DNA of 20,444 bases from Chara braunii (lineage: Eukaryota; Streptophyta; Charophyceae; Charales; Characeae). The stretch lies in NCBI GenBank assembly GCA_003427395.1, contig BFEA01000313.1, forward strand, positions 1,630,205 to 1,650,648. Direction: 5' to 3'. The position numbers were made by a program, and so were the translations under genes. Below, piece by piece: positions 9,931 through 19,210 of this stretch (its first letter is position 1; every line of letters begins with the position of its first letter). A model generated the notes under the pieces. The model saw nothing but the letters and a program-made list of their open reading frames with translations. It did no database searches and was not told the DNA's origin.

Positions 9931-10905
9931 CTCTACTCACTCCTTTGGAGAGGAGACCCGTCAGACCATTGCTCGTCTTCTGCCTCAGGACCCGACTTAT
10001 GGACCCATAGTCAGGAATCTGCAAGCGGACCCCAATTCTGAACCCGGCTATGCCCTCAGATCAGATTTGTTGTATACCTACAGCAGAGGTGAGGAGTGCT
10101 TGTGCATTCCCCAGGATCAGCGGCTCAGGACACTACTGATGTCAGAGTGTCATGATGCACGTGGACATTTTGGGTTCTTAAAGTCCTATGCAGCCCTGTC
10201 GTAGCGCTTCTTCTGGAAGGAGATGCGGAGTGATATACGAGACGCAGTTGAACGGGTTTGTGGCTTTCTTAATTTTATGGGCGACCGCGCTATGTGGAAA
10301 CCTGTGAGCTTTGCAAGAGGAACAAGGTCCAGCGTAGGCCTCCTCTGGGACTACTCAAACCCTTACCCACACCTGATGGCCTTGCTGAATCTGTGTCGAT
10401 TGATTTCACAGATTTAGGCAAGACCACCCCTCGTGGCATGCGTCAGGTAATGGTCTGCGTGGACAAGTTCTCCAAATACGCAGAGTTCATCCCCTTGCCA
10501 GAGGTAGCTAGAGTCCTGGTTGTGACAGCTGCCTTTTCAGAGAGGTGGGTCACACACCAAACGCTACCACATAGATGTGGAAAGGGCACGAGCGAACTTG
10601 TTCAAAGCCCAAAAGGCAATGATTGAACAAGCTAATCGCCACAGGCGGCCTTCCCCCATCCGCACTGGTGATTATGTCTCGGTAGCCAGTTTTGAGTTGT
10701 TGAGGGAGGAGGAATCTCCCCCAAGTTGTTGCCTCGTTATTTGGGTCCATGGCAGGTCTTAGATACAGTGGGAGCTGATCCATTTGGCCCATCCTATGTC
10801 ATCGACGTCCCGCTGCATCTACGAACCTACCCGGTCTTCCATGCATCTAAGCTGCTTCCATTCACCCCAATTGATGCATTCCCAAACCGGCCCCCTCAGT
10901 TTGGT
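9931..10905 (+). pseudogene. Integrase remnant with large internal deletion
   Basis: Integrase inserts the DNA copy into the genome. The N-terminal zinc finger is readable as HDARGHFG and CELCKRNK (H2C2), but TAG at 10202 (a Q is expected in SQRFFW) and a frameshift with unrelated bases near 10262-10294 lie between the pairs. The core starts with SVSIDFTDL (first catalytic Asp) and VMVCVDKFSKYAEFIP, then at about 10548 jumps from ERWVTH to VERARANLFKAQKAMIEQAN. Compared with the antisense integrase at 5750-6612, roughly 130-150 codons are missing, including the second Asp and the Glu. The C-terminal part (RYLGPWQVLD, HLRTYPVFHASKL) is in a further frame after a lesion near 10720. It is non-functional. 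Confidence 0.88.
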
Positions 10906-11125
10906 CCACCGATCCCTGGCAAGGGGTATGACGTGGAATGGATTGTGGATGAGTAACACAGGCCCCGATCGGCAATATCTTGTGAGGTTCGCTTTCCAGC
11001 CCCCTACTGAGAACAGATGGTTCTACAAAAGGGAACTTCTCAAGACAGCAAAGTCAGTTGTTCTGCGATATGAAGCGGCTCAGAAGGGCAACCTTCCTCG
11101 CCATTCACCTCGTCTGCACCCTTAG
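10906..11125 (+). pseudogene. Chromodomain-like integrase tail
   Basis: After the GPPIPGKGYDVEWIVDE segment the frame stops at 10954 and resumes one base shifted as DRQYLVRFAFQPPTENRWFYKRELL followed by TAKSVVLRYEAA. The pattern of an acidic VEWIVD strand, a YLVRF strand, an EN-W pair and a terminal helix matches the chromodomain tail of chromoviruses, which guides integration to particular chromatin. The same layout ends both minus-strand integrase fragments in this window. The call rests on motif pattern, not on alignment scores. Confidence 0.6.
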
Positions 11126-11158
11126 CTCGGAGGTCCTCGCTCCCCAAGAGGGTAAGCC

Positions 11159-12562
11159 TGCAATGACTTGCTGATTTTAACTACCGAGACTGATTGTGAG
11201 GCTGTACAGTGCACTGTTGTGTTTGCTGTGTGTTTTGCTGTTTTTTTTTTAGTCGCACCGAGGGCCGCCCGCTGTTCTAAAAATAGCCTGAATTAACAGC
11301 AGTAGAGGCTGAGTAGTTACCGACCCTAAGTGGCCTTGAGCCCTAAGTGCGGCAGTAGGACTGTTGAGGCCTTTTGGCTGTTCATTCTCACGAAGCAGCG
11401 TTTGGAGAAGCCAAGGAAGTTGGCGGTGGCAATTGTCTGCAGGCGGCATCCTGAGACCCTTCCTGGGACGGCAGCCATAGCCGGCCTTCTGAAGGTTGCC
11501 AGAGTTGGGGCATCCTCAGCACATCTACCCCTGAGGATATCTGCTTCTGGTCGGGCTATCTCGAGGCTCTTCACTGAGTGTTTGTGGGTGGCAGCAGCCA
11601 TAGCTGCCGATTTCTTCGTCAGAGTTGTCCATCGGCACTGAAGACTCCATCGCAGGATCTATTCTTCATCTGGGTGGTTGGCGCTGGCCTGTGGGAGGCT
11701 GTTTCGGTTGTGCGCTACTAACTGGGTGTAGGATAGAGAGTGGAGTGTGGGGTTCTGAGAGTGGCCAGATACTGGAACAAACTCTGTAACGATATCTGGT
11801 TTTAATTGGCTCATCATCGGTGTGAATTCCGATTGTTATCCTCGCACGTTTCTTCTTGTGATTGGTTGTTGGGAGTATTGTCAGAGAGTGAAGAACACTG
11901 TGTGTCTTCTCCCCACCTGTGCATAGTTGTATTCCGCTGCCTATTTTGATCTGTGTACAGTTTGGACTCTGTCTCGTCTCCCCCCTATCTTATGCATGTA
12001 TGGGCGTGTATGAGACTGTCTGTGTGTGAGTGGTGGTAAAAATCGTCAGACAACGAAGTTCATAACAACTAAGTGTTTGTGGGTGGCAGCAGTCATAGCT
12101 GCCTGTTTCTTCGTCAGAGTTGTCCATCGGCACTGAAGACTCCATCGCATGATCTATTCTTCATCTGGGTGGCTGGCGCTGGCCTCTGGGAGGCTGTTTC
12201 GGTTGTGCGCTACTAACAGGGTGTAGGGTAGAGAGTGGAGTGTGGGGTTCTGAGTGTGGCGAGATACTGGAACAAACTCTGTAACGATATCTGGTTTTAA
12301 TTGGCTCTTCGTCAGTGTGAATTTGCAACTGTTATCCTCGCAGGTTTCTTCTTGTGATTGGTTGTTGGGAGTTTGTCAGAGAGTGAGAAACACGCAGTGT
12401 CCTCTCCCCATCTGTGCATGGCTGAACTTTCTCTGTTTACTCTGATCTGTGTACAGTTGGACTTTGTCTCCTCTCCCCCTTCTCTTATGCATGTATGGGC
12501 GTGTATGAGACTGTCTGTGTGTGAGTGGCGGTAAAAATCCTCATATAACCAAGTTCATAACA
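11159..12562 (+). mobile_element. Probable LTR (3' LTR of plus element, followed by a PBS)
   Basis: The stretch before it (CCTCGCTCCCCAAGAGGG, about 11136-11153) lines up with the polypurine region of the minus-strand relative, so an LTR start at TGCAATGAC (11159) is likely. The right end GTTCATAACA (12562) matches the end of the minus-strand LTR and is followed by a primer-binding site. The segment contains no coding region. It holds a T-run at about 11241-11250 and a 495-bp tandem duplication. The left boundary is inferred from one alignment by eye. Confidence 0.5.
11573..12562. repeat. 495-bp tandem duplication, two copies
   Basis: Copy 1 is 11573-12067 and copy 2 is 12068-12562. They start ACTGAGTGTTTGTGGG and ACTAAGTGTTTGTGGG and both end TTCATAACA. 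By eye they are roughly 90% identical, with scattered substitutions and one- to two-base indels. The copies abut exactly and end at the LTR terminus. Confidence 0.9.
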
Positions 12563-12564
12563 GT

Positions 12565-12576
12565 TGGTATCAGAGC
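12565..12576 (+). promoter_or_regulatory. Primer-binding site (initiator tRNA-Met type)
   Basis: TGGTATCAGAGC is complementary to the 3' end of plant initiator tRNA-Met and lies two bases after an LTR end (...TTCATAACA). This marks the start of an internal region to the right. Confidence 0.85.
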
Positions 12577-14262
12577 GGGATTGGAATTGGAGCACGGAGT
12601 GTTGATTGCAACTGAGGCATCTTCTTCTTCTAGCGAACTACTTGCGAGAAGCTTCATGGCGATTCATCTTCTCCAGTACTGAGACAGTAGGGAAGAAGAT
12701 TTCAAGCGGTGAATTCAGGAGTTCAGTGTCTGTACTGAGCAAGCGCACTGAGACTGTCAGGGCGCTTGTCAGAAAGTGGTGAGAACAGGCTCAATTCGCC
12801 ATAGCCAACCCTGAGGGCAGGATAGCGAACTGCCTCAGAGTGGCGAATTACCCCTGAGGACTTTATGGATCTCTGAGCAGCTTCATCCCTGACCAGCGCT
12901 GAGGGAGATTGATAGTTTATGTCAATCTCGGGAGGAATCAACCCCATATGGGGCTATTTATGACATCAGCGGCTGTCGGCCACTGTGGCGAGATAATCTC
13001 CTGTTCACTTTTTGAGCGTCACAAGGTCAGATTCAAGGAATCTGGCAGAAGGGGTTGCAGCGCTTTAGGATCCTGAAGCGGATCAACAAGTTTGAAGAAG
13101 TTCTGTGCGTGGAACAAAGAGGAGGAACCTCTGGCAGAAATTGGCGAGATGAGAGTTCAGTCTGCCATAGCCAGATCTTCATCAAGTCATGCAGAGAACT
13201 CTGAAAGTGAGTCTGTTCCATGCACCTACCTGTATAGCGATTCAGATAGGGTAGAATAGTTAGTGTTCATGGTCTATTTGTCTGTCAATGACTGGATTGG
13301 AAAATCGCAGACTGCATGACAACCATAGCAATCCTTCTCCTACCTTCCCCTGCTCATTTCTTACTGCGAGGCTTATGCCCCTATGAGCCCCCTTTTTGGC
13401 CCTGCCAAGTGAAGGCAGGCACGACGAGGGCCTGAGGGCCCCTATTTCGGTCACCACGCAACTCAAGGAAATTCAGGCAGTTGCGCAGCCCCAGTTGGTT
13501 GAGAACCCAGACCCTGGGCCGCCTGTGTGAATGTATGGAAAGCAGGCCCTGGGCTGGATAGGGGTACTGGGCCAAACACAGGCCAAAGGCAGTTGGGTAC
13601 ATGCAACCACCTCAGGCCCAAGGCCTGTTTTCATTCGTGTTGGGTCTCAGGCTACCGGGGCCTACTGGAAGCCGCCTGGGACTGAACGCAGGAAGGCCAC
13701 TTCGATATAGCAAAGGGCCTGCCTCCACATTCGTCATTCGGGTGCTGGCTGCATGCTGCGCAAGCGCTGCTGCGCTGAAGCTCGCTGGCACTCACGCGCT
13801 CACGGGCGAGCAGGAAGGAGCAGGCAGCCATAGCCGAGCTGCGCTGCTGTAAGCTGGGTGTGGCGCAGGGTGGTCCTTGGGTGCAAGAGGCATTTGTGTG
13901 TTGGGGAATGAGGTTGTGAGTGAGGCGAGAGACATACCTGGTGCTGGAAGCGTGCGACATTGGTCGTTGTATGCTCGTACTTCGGGAAAGTTGTTGACGT
14001 CATCATTCGGCATTGTAGTCTAGGCTAGATAGGATCTGCCATTTGTAGTCTGGGCGCCGAGTACCAGATAGGATATCAACATTGGTTCTTCATTGATGAT
14101 GATGATAGACTTTACCACCATTGTAAATTATGAGCTCTCGGTGTCTTCTTATTTGGTGAAACTCGTGATGCAATTCTGCTTGGTTCGAGGTCACGACAAT
14201 CTGGTCTTGTGTATATGATGCTGTTTGATTGCTGAAGTTCGCTATTGCTCATCTTCCTTGCA
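12577..14262 (+). other. Decayed retroelement leader / second LTR-like region
   Basis: After the primer-binding site no long open frame or family motif is readable. Short frames are broken by many stops. By position, the first part should be a 5' leader and gag remnant. The last part, up to ...TTCCTTGCA (14262), precedes a second primer-binding site and is therefore probably an LTR, but its left end could not be located. A perfect 12-bp palindrome CCCCATATGGGG lies at 12942-12953. The GC-rich stretch 13400-13860 has short matches (AAGTGAAGG, GAGGGC) to the minus-strand LTR near 18000. Confidence 0.4.
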
Positions 14263-14265
14263 ATT

Positions 14266-14276
14266 TGGTATCAGAG
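14266..14276 (+). promoter_or_regulatory. Second primer-binding site, initiator tRNA-Met type
   Basis: TGGTATCAGAG followed by TT instead of the usual C. It lies three bases after ...CTTGCA, a possible LTR end. It matches 11 of 12 positions of the canonical site, so it marks the 5' end of another LTR element internal region. Confidence 0.65.
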
Positions 14277-16092
14277 TTGTGGTACGATTGCGCTCATCTG
14301 GCGCTTGTTTTCTGCCTAACGCGGTACATACATGCGGCCTGCTTGGTGAGTTGGGTCGTAAGTGGTGTGTAGGGAGGAGGGTGGAGACAAGTTAGTGGCG
14401 ACCCAGGAGGTGACGGGTTCGCCAGGAAGGCTACGTGGTGTAATGTGGGTCTGGACAGTGTGATGAGAACTATCTGATGTGCGATTGGTGCTGAGGTGGA
14501 ACGACGTGCAATGCTGGTTGTGCCGAAGCAATGACTGGTCATCATAATCGGCATCAGGTCATCTGGTGAGATTATCTCTGTGGTTGGGGGCAGCTATTTG
14601 AGGTACATTGCTCTTAACCTTATCTACCCTCTTCGACACTTCTTACGGTGAGGTTGTGTGTTCCTTCTTGAGAGTCCTCTCATTGTGAGATGTCGAGTGC
14701 GCTCAACCTTGAGAGTCGGCAATGTTCACGTGGAGCATATGGGAGAAGATGGGCGGAGCTTTCTGAAGGGCCCTGGATGAAGCACTGGGTCACGGTCACC
14801 ATGCCAACCCACAGGGAGTAGAGCACGTTGTCGTGGCAAATACCCTTACAAGGGTATATGGCGTACTTTTTGCAAGTCACACCGGTGCGGCCTTGTCCGT
14901 AGTTGAGTGGCGCAAGCGGGGTATCGACGGCAAGGTGCAGCCGTGCGCAGGTCGGGTGTCCGCAGCGTCGCAGGCGCAGCGGGGCGTGCAGCCCCTCGTC
15001 CCCGTAGTTTTGTGTTTCCCCGCACTTATTATTTTTGGGTATTGGTATTTTTATTACTATTGGTTGTCCTACCTTATCACTCTTTGGGCTTGGCGATCGG
15101 TTCCGAGGCCGGTGTCGGGACCGTTTGACCTGGCTCAATTGCTACATCACTGGACACAAGGCGCCGACGAAAATCCTCCACTCTACCCGCGTTGAAAATA
15201 CGGACTGAGGAGGTCAACGGACATGAGAATGGTGGGGTCCATGGTCGTGGCTTCCCTCGCTTCCCACTTGGAGTGCGTCAATAGCCTAAAGTAGAAGGAA
15301 AATGGAGAACGTTCCAAGCGGGCCCGTGGGACTGCAACCCGAGGGTGGCAGGGCTCGCTGCAGGTGCACCGTCCGCCGGCCACGGTCTGCTGTGAGATAC
15401 TTGAATGAGGGCATGCTTACGGGATCCCGCATCATAGTGAGCTTGCCTGCGCACAGAGGGTGCCAGCCAGAGGCCCACAGCGGTACGTGGCTGCAGCCAC
15501 CATTTCCACGAAACCCGCCCCCACCTCGATCTCCAAAGTTTACATTTGGATATTGGCTATTGCCACCAAGATCCGCGCGGGGGTCCACCTTGCAGCGGCT
15601 TAGGCTGTGGGTACAGTGAAAGCCAGGGAGCGTAGGGGGAGCGCCCAGTAGAAAGGCAGAAAACTCTATGAGAAGGCCCGTAGTGATGTTGCGTGCAAGC
15701 AAGTTGTCGGAGTTGGGCCTGGGCCGCTATGGCAAATACTGTCGAGCAGGTCATCGTCGAAGTTGGGTACAGAGACGCAGGGCTGCTTGAGACGTCTAGT
15801 TGCCGGTTTTTCCCTCGAAGGCTTCCATTAGGATCGTCGGAGCCGCTGAACAGTTCGCTGCGCAGCAATAGGGTACAACGTTATGAGAGGGCTGGCGAAC
15901 GGGAAGGCGAAGTGATAGGAAAAGGAACAGAGGGGGCAGCAAGGAAGAGGGTGAGTGAAACTGGACGGGAAACTGTGCTAAGTACGAGCAGAAACAAGGG
16001 AGAAGACAACGAATTGAGAGAGAAGTTATGGCGGAGGACAAAAACAAACGGTTTGATTGATTCTCGATAGAATCAGACAACATAAGAGTGAA
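14277..16092. other. Decayed region with possible minus-strand Pro/Gly-rich coding remnant
   Basis: No family motif is certain. On the minus strand, between about 15700 and 15500, frame-shifted readings join a Pro-rich stretch (SPYAPWLSLYPQPKPLQGG) to a Gly-rich one (VNFGDRGGGGFRGNGG). That looks like a low-complexity N-terminal region of a gag-like protein. A 152-codon minus-strand frame at 14680-15138 (Arg/Ser-rich start, several Cys) matches nothing I know. Everything else is short and broken. Confidence 0.3.
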
Positions 16093-16219
16093 TGTTAGGA
16101 TCTTCAGGGCGGGCGAATTCGAATCTGGCGTTAGTTTTAGAAGTAAGTTATTAAGTTAGGAGGTAGAAGAAAGAGAGCGTGCGCTGAGCTATGGCGGGAA
16201 GTGAGGAAGGAGGAGAGTA

Positions 16220-16244
16220 GGAAACGCATACCTCGTGCGTTTCC
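16220..16244. repeat. Perfect 9-bp inverted repeat
   Basis: GGAAACGCA (16220-16228) and TGCGTTTCC (16236-16244) can form a hairpin with a 7-base loop. No associated gene or terminator context is visible. Confidence 0.7.
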
Positions 16245-17143
16245 GAATGGATTTCGGCACGGTAGAAGCCGAATCTGTAGTTTTGGCACGGGGCGAGTGC
16301 AGTGCTAGGGTTAGTTTTGGTGCCAGATTAGCGTAGAGGGAGGTTAGCAGAGAAAGCATGCGCGGGAGATGGCGAAAACAGATATGGGAGGGAACAAAAA
16401 TCAGTGTATTTCGATCATTTTTTGATCGATTTTGTTGAAATAAGGCTCTAAACAGGGGTTTTGGGGCACTGCGAGTGTGATGGCGATGTTCGTTCGGGGT
16501 CTCGAGTAATGGATGGGGCGCTACGATGGTAGAGGGATGCGCGGGAGAGAAAAAGACACGAGGAGTCTGTATCTTTCAGCGTTCTAGCAGAAGATTCATT
16601 CTCATTTTTTCACAGTTCGTGGGTGAACGAGCTAGGACTTAACTTCGGGGTTTTTTTTTTGTAGTATTGGGAGAAGTGCAAGGAACACAAATATGGACCG
16701 TGCACAGAAATCCAAATTGCAAAATCACACTGAAGTCCGAGTAGTCAAAGCAAGAGCACATAGCACAATGGAACCGAGTAACTATCCATTTGAGAACGGT
16801 ACAGCAGAATCGTGAGTCAATGTCCAAGCCCAATCGGGCAACACCAACAGCATAACCCAATGTAGCTCTCTCTCTTGAATGGCGCCAGGCGCCCTATCTA
16901 CTCTACAGCCTAATCCTACAACTACAACATGAAAGCAGCCAGACAACTTGACCTCCAGCGAGTGATGATGTCAACACCAATGCCGACCTCCCTCTCCACC
17001 AGGTACGTCTCTCTCTTCACCCACACTCTCCCTTGATAACCCACACAACGCCCTTCACCTCCGAAGAACCACCTTCGCCCTTCCTCCTCTACGCCCACAG
17101 GCAGCCCGGCTATGGCCGCCAGCGCCCTGCGCCCAGGCAGCGC

Positions 17144-17811
17144 TCCACCGCTTTAGCGCAAGCCTGCCTCCCTCAGCCCAGCGCAGCTTTCCACAGCGCA
17201 GCACCTCGCATTAGCGCAGCGTGCCCGCAATGCCTGCATTGGCCAAGATCCCCGCCCACTCGCACGCTTTGCCTATATGCCTTGCTACGTGTGTGCGGCC
17301 TGCCTTGAGCCTGTGCCCCAGTCCCAGTACCTGCGCCCAGGCCCAACCCAGATGTGGCCCGGGCAGTACAGTTGCGCCCCTTATGCCAAGTCCGTCATCC
17401 AGATGCAGCCCCTTTCCGGTTTCCCATTGGTCTGCTCAGCCTCTATGACGGCAATGCTGCTTTCCGATTGGCCGACATCCACCGCTTTAGCGCTAGCCTG
17501 CCTCCCTCAGCCCAGCACAGCTTTACACAGCGCAACACCTCGCATTAGCGCAGCGTGCCCGCAATGCCTGCATTGGCCAAGATCCCCGCCCACTGGCACA
17601 CTTTGCCTATATGCCTTGCTGCGTGTGTGCGGCCTGCCTTGAACCTGTGCCCCGGTCCCAGTACCTGCGCCTAGGCCCAACCCAGATGTGGCCCGGGCAG
17701 TACAGTTGCGCCCCTTATGCCAGGGCCATCGTCTAGATGCAGCCCCTTTCCGATTTCCCATTGGTCTGCTCAGCCTCTACGACGGCAATGGTGCTTTCCG
17801 ATTGGCCGACA
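17144..17811. repeat. 334-bp tandem duplication inside LTR
   Basis: Copy 1 is 17144-17477 and copy 2 is 17478-17811; both begin TCCACCGCTTTAGCGC. They differ at scattered positions, by eye in the low-to-mid 90s percent identity. Each contains CAATGCCTGCATTG, a near-perfect palindrome with a 2-base centre, and GCCTATATGCC. Open frames through them are repeated twice and do not look like real proteins. Confidence 0.93.
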
Positions 17812-18002
17812 TCCAATGTGTGATGTGTCGGCCTCCCTTGGCCTGTGCCCAGGGCTCAACCAACTAAGGCCCTGGGCTCAACTGCTTCTCGCAGGAGTCT
17901 GGGATCCACTATGCACTCCAACCAACTGGCGTGCTGCAACTGTCGGATACCCACTTTACAAAAATGCTGAAAGAAAGGCCTGTTCGTGGATATTCTGACC
18001 AG

Positions 18003-18050
18003 CCTTCACTTAGGGCGGTCACAGGTCTGGCCCACCTTCACTTAGGGCGG
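18003..18050. repeat. 16-bp direct repeat, 32-bp period
   Basis: CCTTCACTTAGGGCGG occurs at 18003-18018 and 18035-18050 within the same LTR. A similar AAGTGAAGG appears near 13410. Confidence 0.85.
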
Positions 18051-18127
18051 GCACGAGGCTTGCTGGGGGCCTATGCCCAGAACATATGCATGTCGGCAAG
18101 GCCCCTTCTGAGGGCTCAATCCTCACA

Positions 18128-18141
18128 TTCCATCCCCCTTA
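18128..18141 (-). promoter_or_regulatory. Polypurine tract of second minus-strand element
   Basis: The minus strand reads TAAGGGGGATGGAA directly before TGTGAGG, the usual purine-rich primer followed by an LTR start. It lies just beyond the integrase tail. Confidence 0.6.
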
Positions 18142-18719
18142 GCTTCGAAAGTCCGCTGAGATGCTTACTTCGCAGGTGCCTTCCCTTTCAGCATCTTTTC
18201 ATATTTTGCCACCACTTGAGGAGCTGTCTCTATCAGTTCCTCTCTGGTAAACCACCAATCTTCTTTTGGATCCGTATGATGCATGAAACTGACGCGATAC
18301 TCTCTCTTGGGTTTAGGAGGTCTTCCTCGACCCAGCGGCTTTGGAACAGGCATGTCCCTTTGTCGTCGATGTCCACTTGACCATCCATGGTTGGGGGCAG
18401 CATCGATCTCCTTGAAGGGAATTGATCAGTCTCAGCGAAAGGTGCAAGCTTTGAGGCATGAAAGACAGGGTGAGTGCGTAGGTGTCCGAGGATACGGATA
18501 ACATGTGGGACTATCCATCTCATCCCCCACTATATCCAGGACTTCCCAGGGACCAAAATACTGAGGCATTAGTTTTCTAGAGATACCGAATTCCTGTCCT
18601 AGCTCACTAGCCTTGACCCAGACACGTTCCCCTACCTGAAATGAGGACTGTCAACGATGTTTGTTCTCAAAAGCAATCATTGCTTGCTGAGCTTTCTTGA
18701 TGTGCTCGACAGCTTGCTA
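18142..18719 (-). pseudogene. Integrase C-terminal end, second minus-strand element (truncated)
   Basis: Read on the minus strand from 18719, the fragment gives IKKAQQAMIAFENKHR, a TGA stop where Arg/Trp-type residues are expected, GERVWVKASELGQEF, and ISRKLMPQYFGPWEVLDIVGDE. A frameshift near 18510 leads to HLRTHPVFHASKLAPF and another near 18350 to REYRVSFMHHTDPKEDWWF, TREELIETAPQVVAKYE and a short basic tail. This is the C-terminal domain and chromodomain-like tail of a Ty3/Gypsy integrase. It is homologous to, but clearly different from, the other two tails in the window. Zinc finger and catalytic core are absent; the fragment is cut at 18719, where a repeat unrelated to it begins. Confidence 0.85.
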
Positions 18720-18960
18720 GGCATATTGGGATAACGATAGAAGTGGTCATATTCTCGGAAACTGAAACTATTCTTTTCTGAAAATCGCATTTCCATTCTA
18801 TCTCCCAAAATTTTTTTTTTTAAAAACCAAATCTTGCGAAGCCTACCAATATTGCGTTAGGCATATTCGGAGGTGCTATATTATCAGAAACTGGATTTCG
18901 TTCTTTTCTGAAAATCGCATATTCACTCCATTTCGCAAAAAAAATTTTTCAAGATCGCAG
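18718..18960. repeat. Diverged tandem repeat of about 130-140 bp
   Basis: TAGGCATATT occurs at 18718 and 18858, and TTCTTTTCTGAAAATCGCAT at 18771 and 18901. Between them the copies align with substitutions and indels (GAAACTG, CATTCTAT/CTCCAT). Each copy ends in a run of T or A. The first copy starts exactly where the integrase fragment stops. Confidence 0.65.
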
Positions 18961-19210
18961 TTTGTAAAGCCAAAACTTTGCGGCACCTAGCCTAGATCTC
19001 GTTCATTATACTCTTCTCACATATCCTACTCATCATAAATCGACAGATATATACAAAAAAAAAAGAAAAAAGAAAAAGGAAACAGTCCTCTTTTATTTTT
19101 TATTTTTTTTATTTTATCTGTTGATTAGGACCGGAGGAAAGCATTGTTGGGTTGGTTACCTCCCTCCGTTTTCCCTCCCACCCACCCCTTGCATGCATCC
19201 CGTTTCGGTA
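18961..19210. other. AT-rich gene-free stretch
   Basis: A-rich (about 19053-19080) and T-rich (about 19090-19117) blocks precede a pyrimidine-rich segment. I see no gene. Confidence 0.6.

Larger units (their letters stand above)
6613..12562 (+). mobile_element. 5'-truncated Ty3/Gypsy (chromovirus-like) retrotransposon with 3' LTR
   Basis: Gag, protease, RT, RNase H and integrase remnants follow in Ty3/Gypsy order, ending with a chromodomain-like tail and then an LTR. No 5' LTR or primer-binding site precedes gag: the sequence switches straight from an antisense integrase to gag codons at about 6612. Stops, frameshifts, an altered protease site and an integrase deletion make it a dead copy. 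A primer-binding site just after the LTR suggests that the LTR is also the 5' LTR of a second internal region, so the right-hand limit of this element is uncertain. Confidence 0.8.
16093..18127 (-). mobile_element. Possible 3' LTR of second minus-strand element
   Basis: On the minus strand the segment begins TGTGAGGATTGAGCC right after a polypurine tract and integrase tail (well supported). It may end TCCTAACA at 16093, since TGTGAGGA and TGTTAGGA match at 7 of 8 positions, the same pattern as the other minus-strand LTR. The resulting length of about 2.0 kb includes a 334-bp tandem duplication and a 16-bp direct repeat. GTGAA (16088-16092) would be the target-site duplication. The inner boundary is good; the outer one is tentative. 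Confidence 0.4.

Noticed and set aside
11330-11641. Overlapping frames of 91-103 codons on both strands
   Set aside because: They sit in the probable LTR and its duplicated segment, with no domain signature.
14833-15195. Plus-strand frame with a hydrophobic stretch (YWYFYYYWLSYLITLWAW)
   Set aside because: The membrane-like segment comes from a T/A-rich tract within a GC-rich frame. Overlapping frames on both strands are equally long and no start context or homology is visible.
17033-17998. Cys/Pro-rich open frames repeated twice
   Set aside because: They result from the 334-bp tandem duplication in a GC-rich LTR; the repeated peptide does not look like a protein domain.
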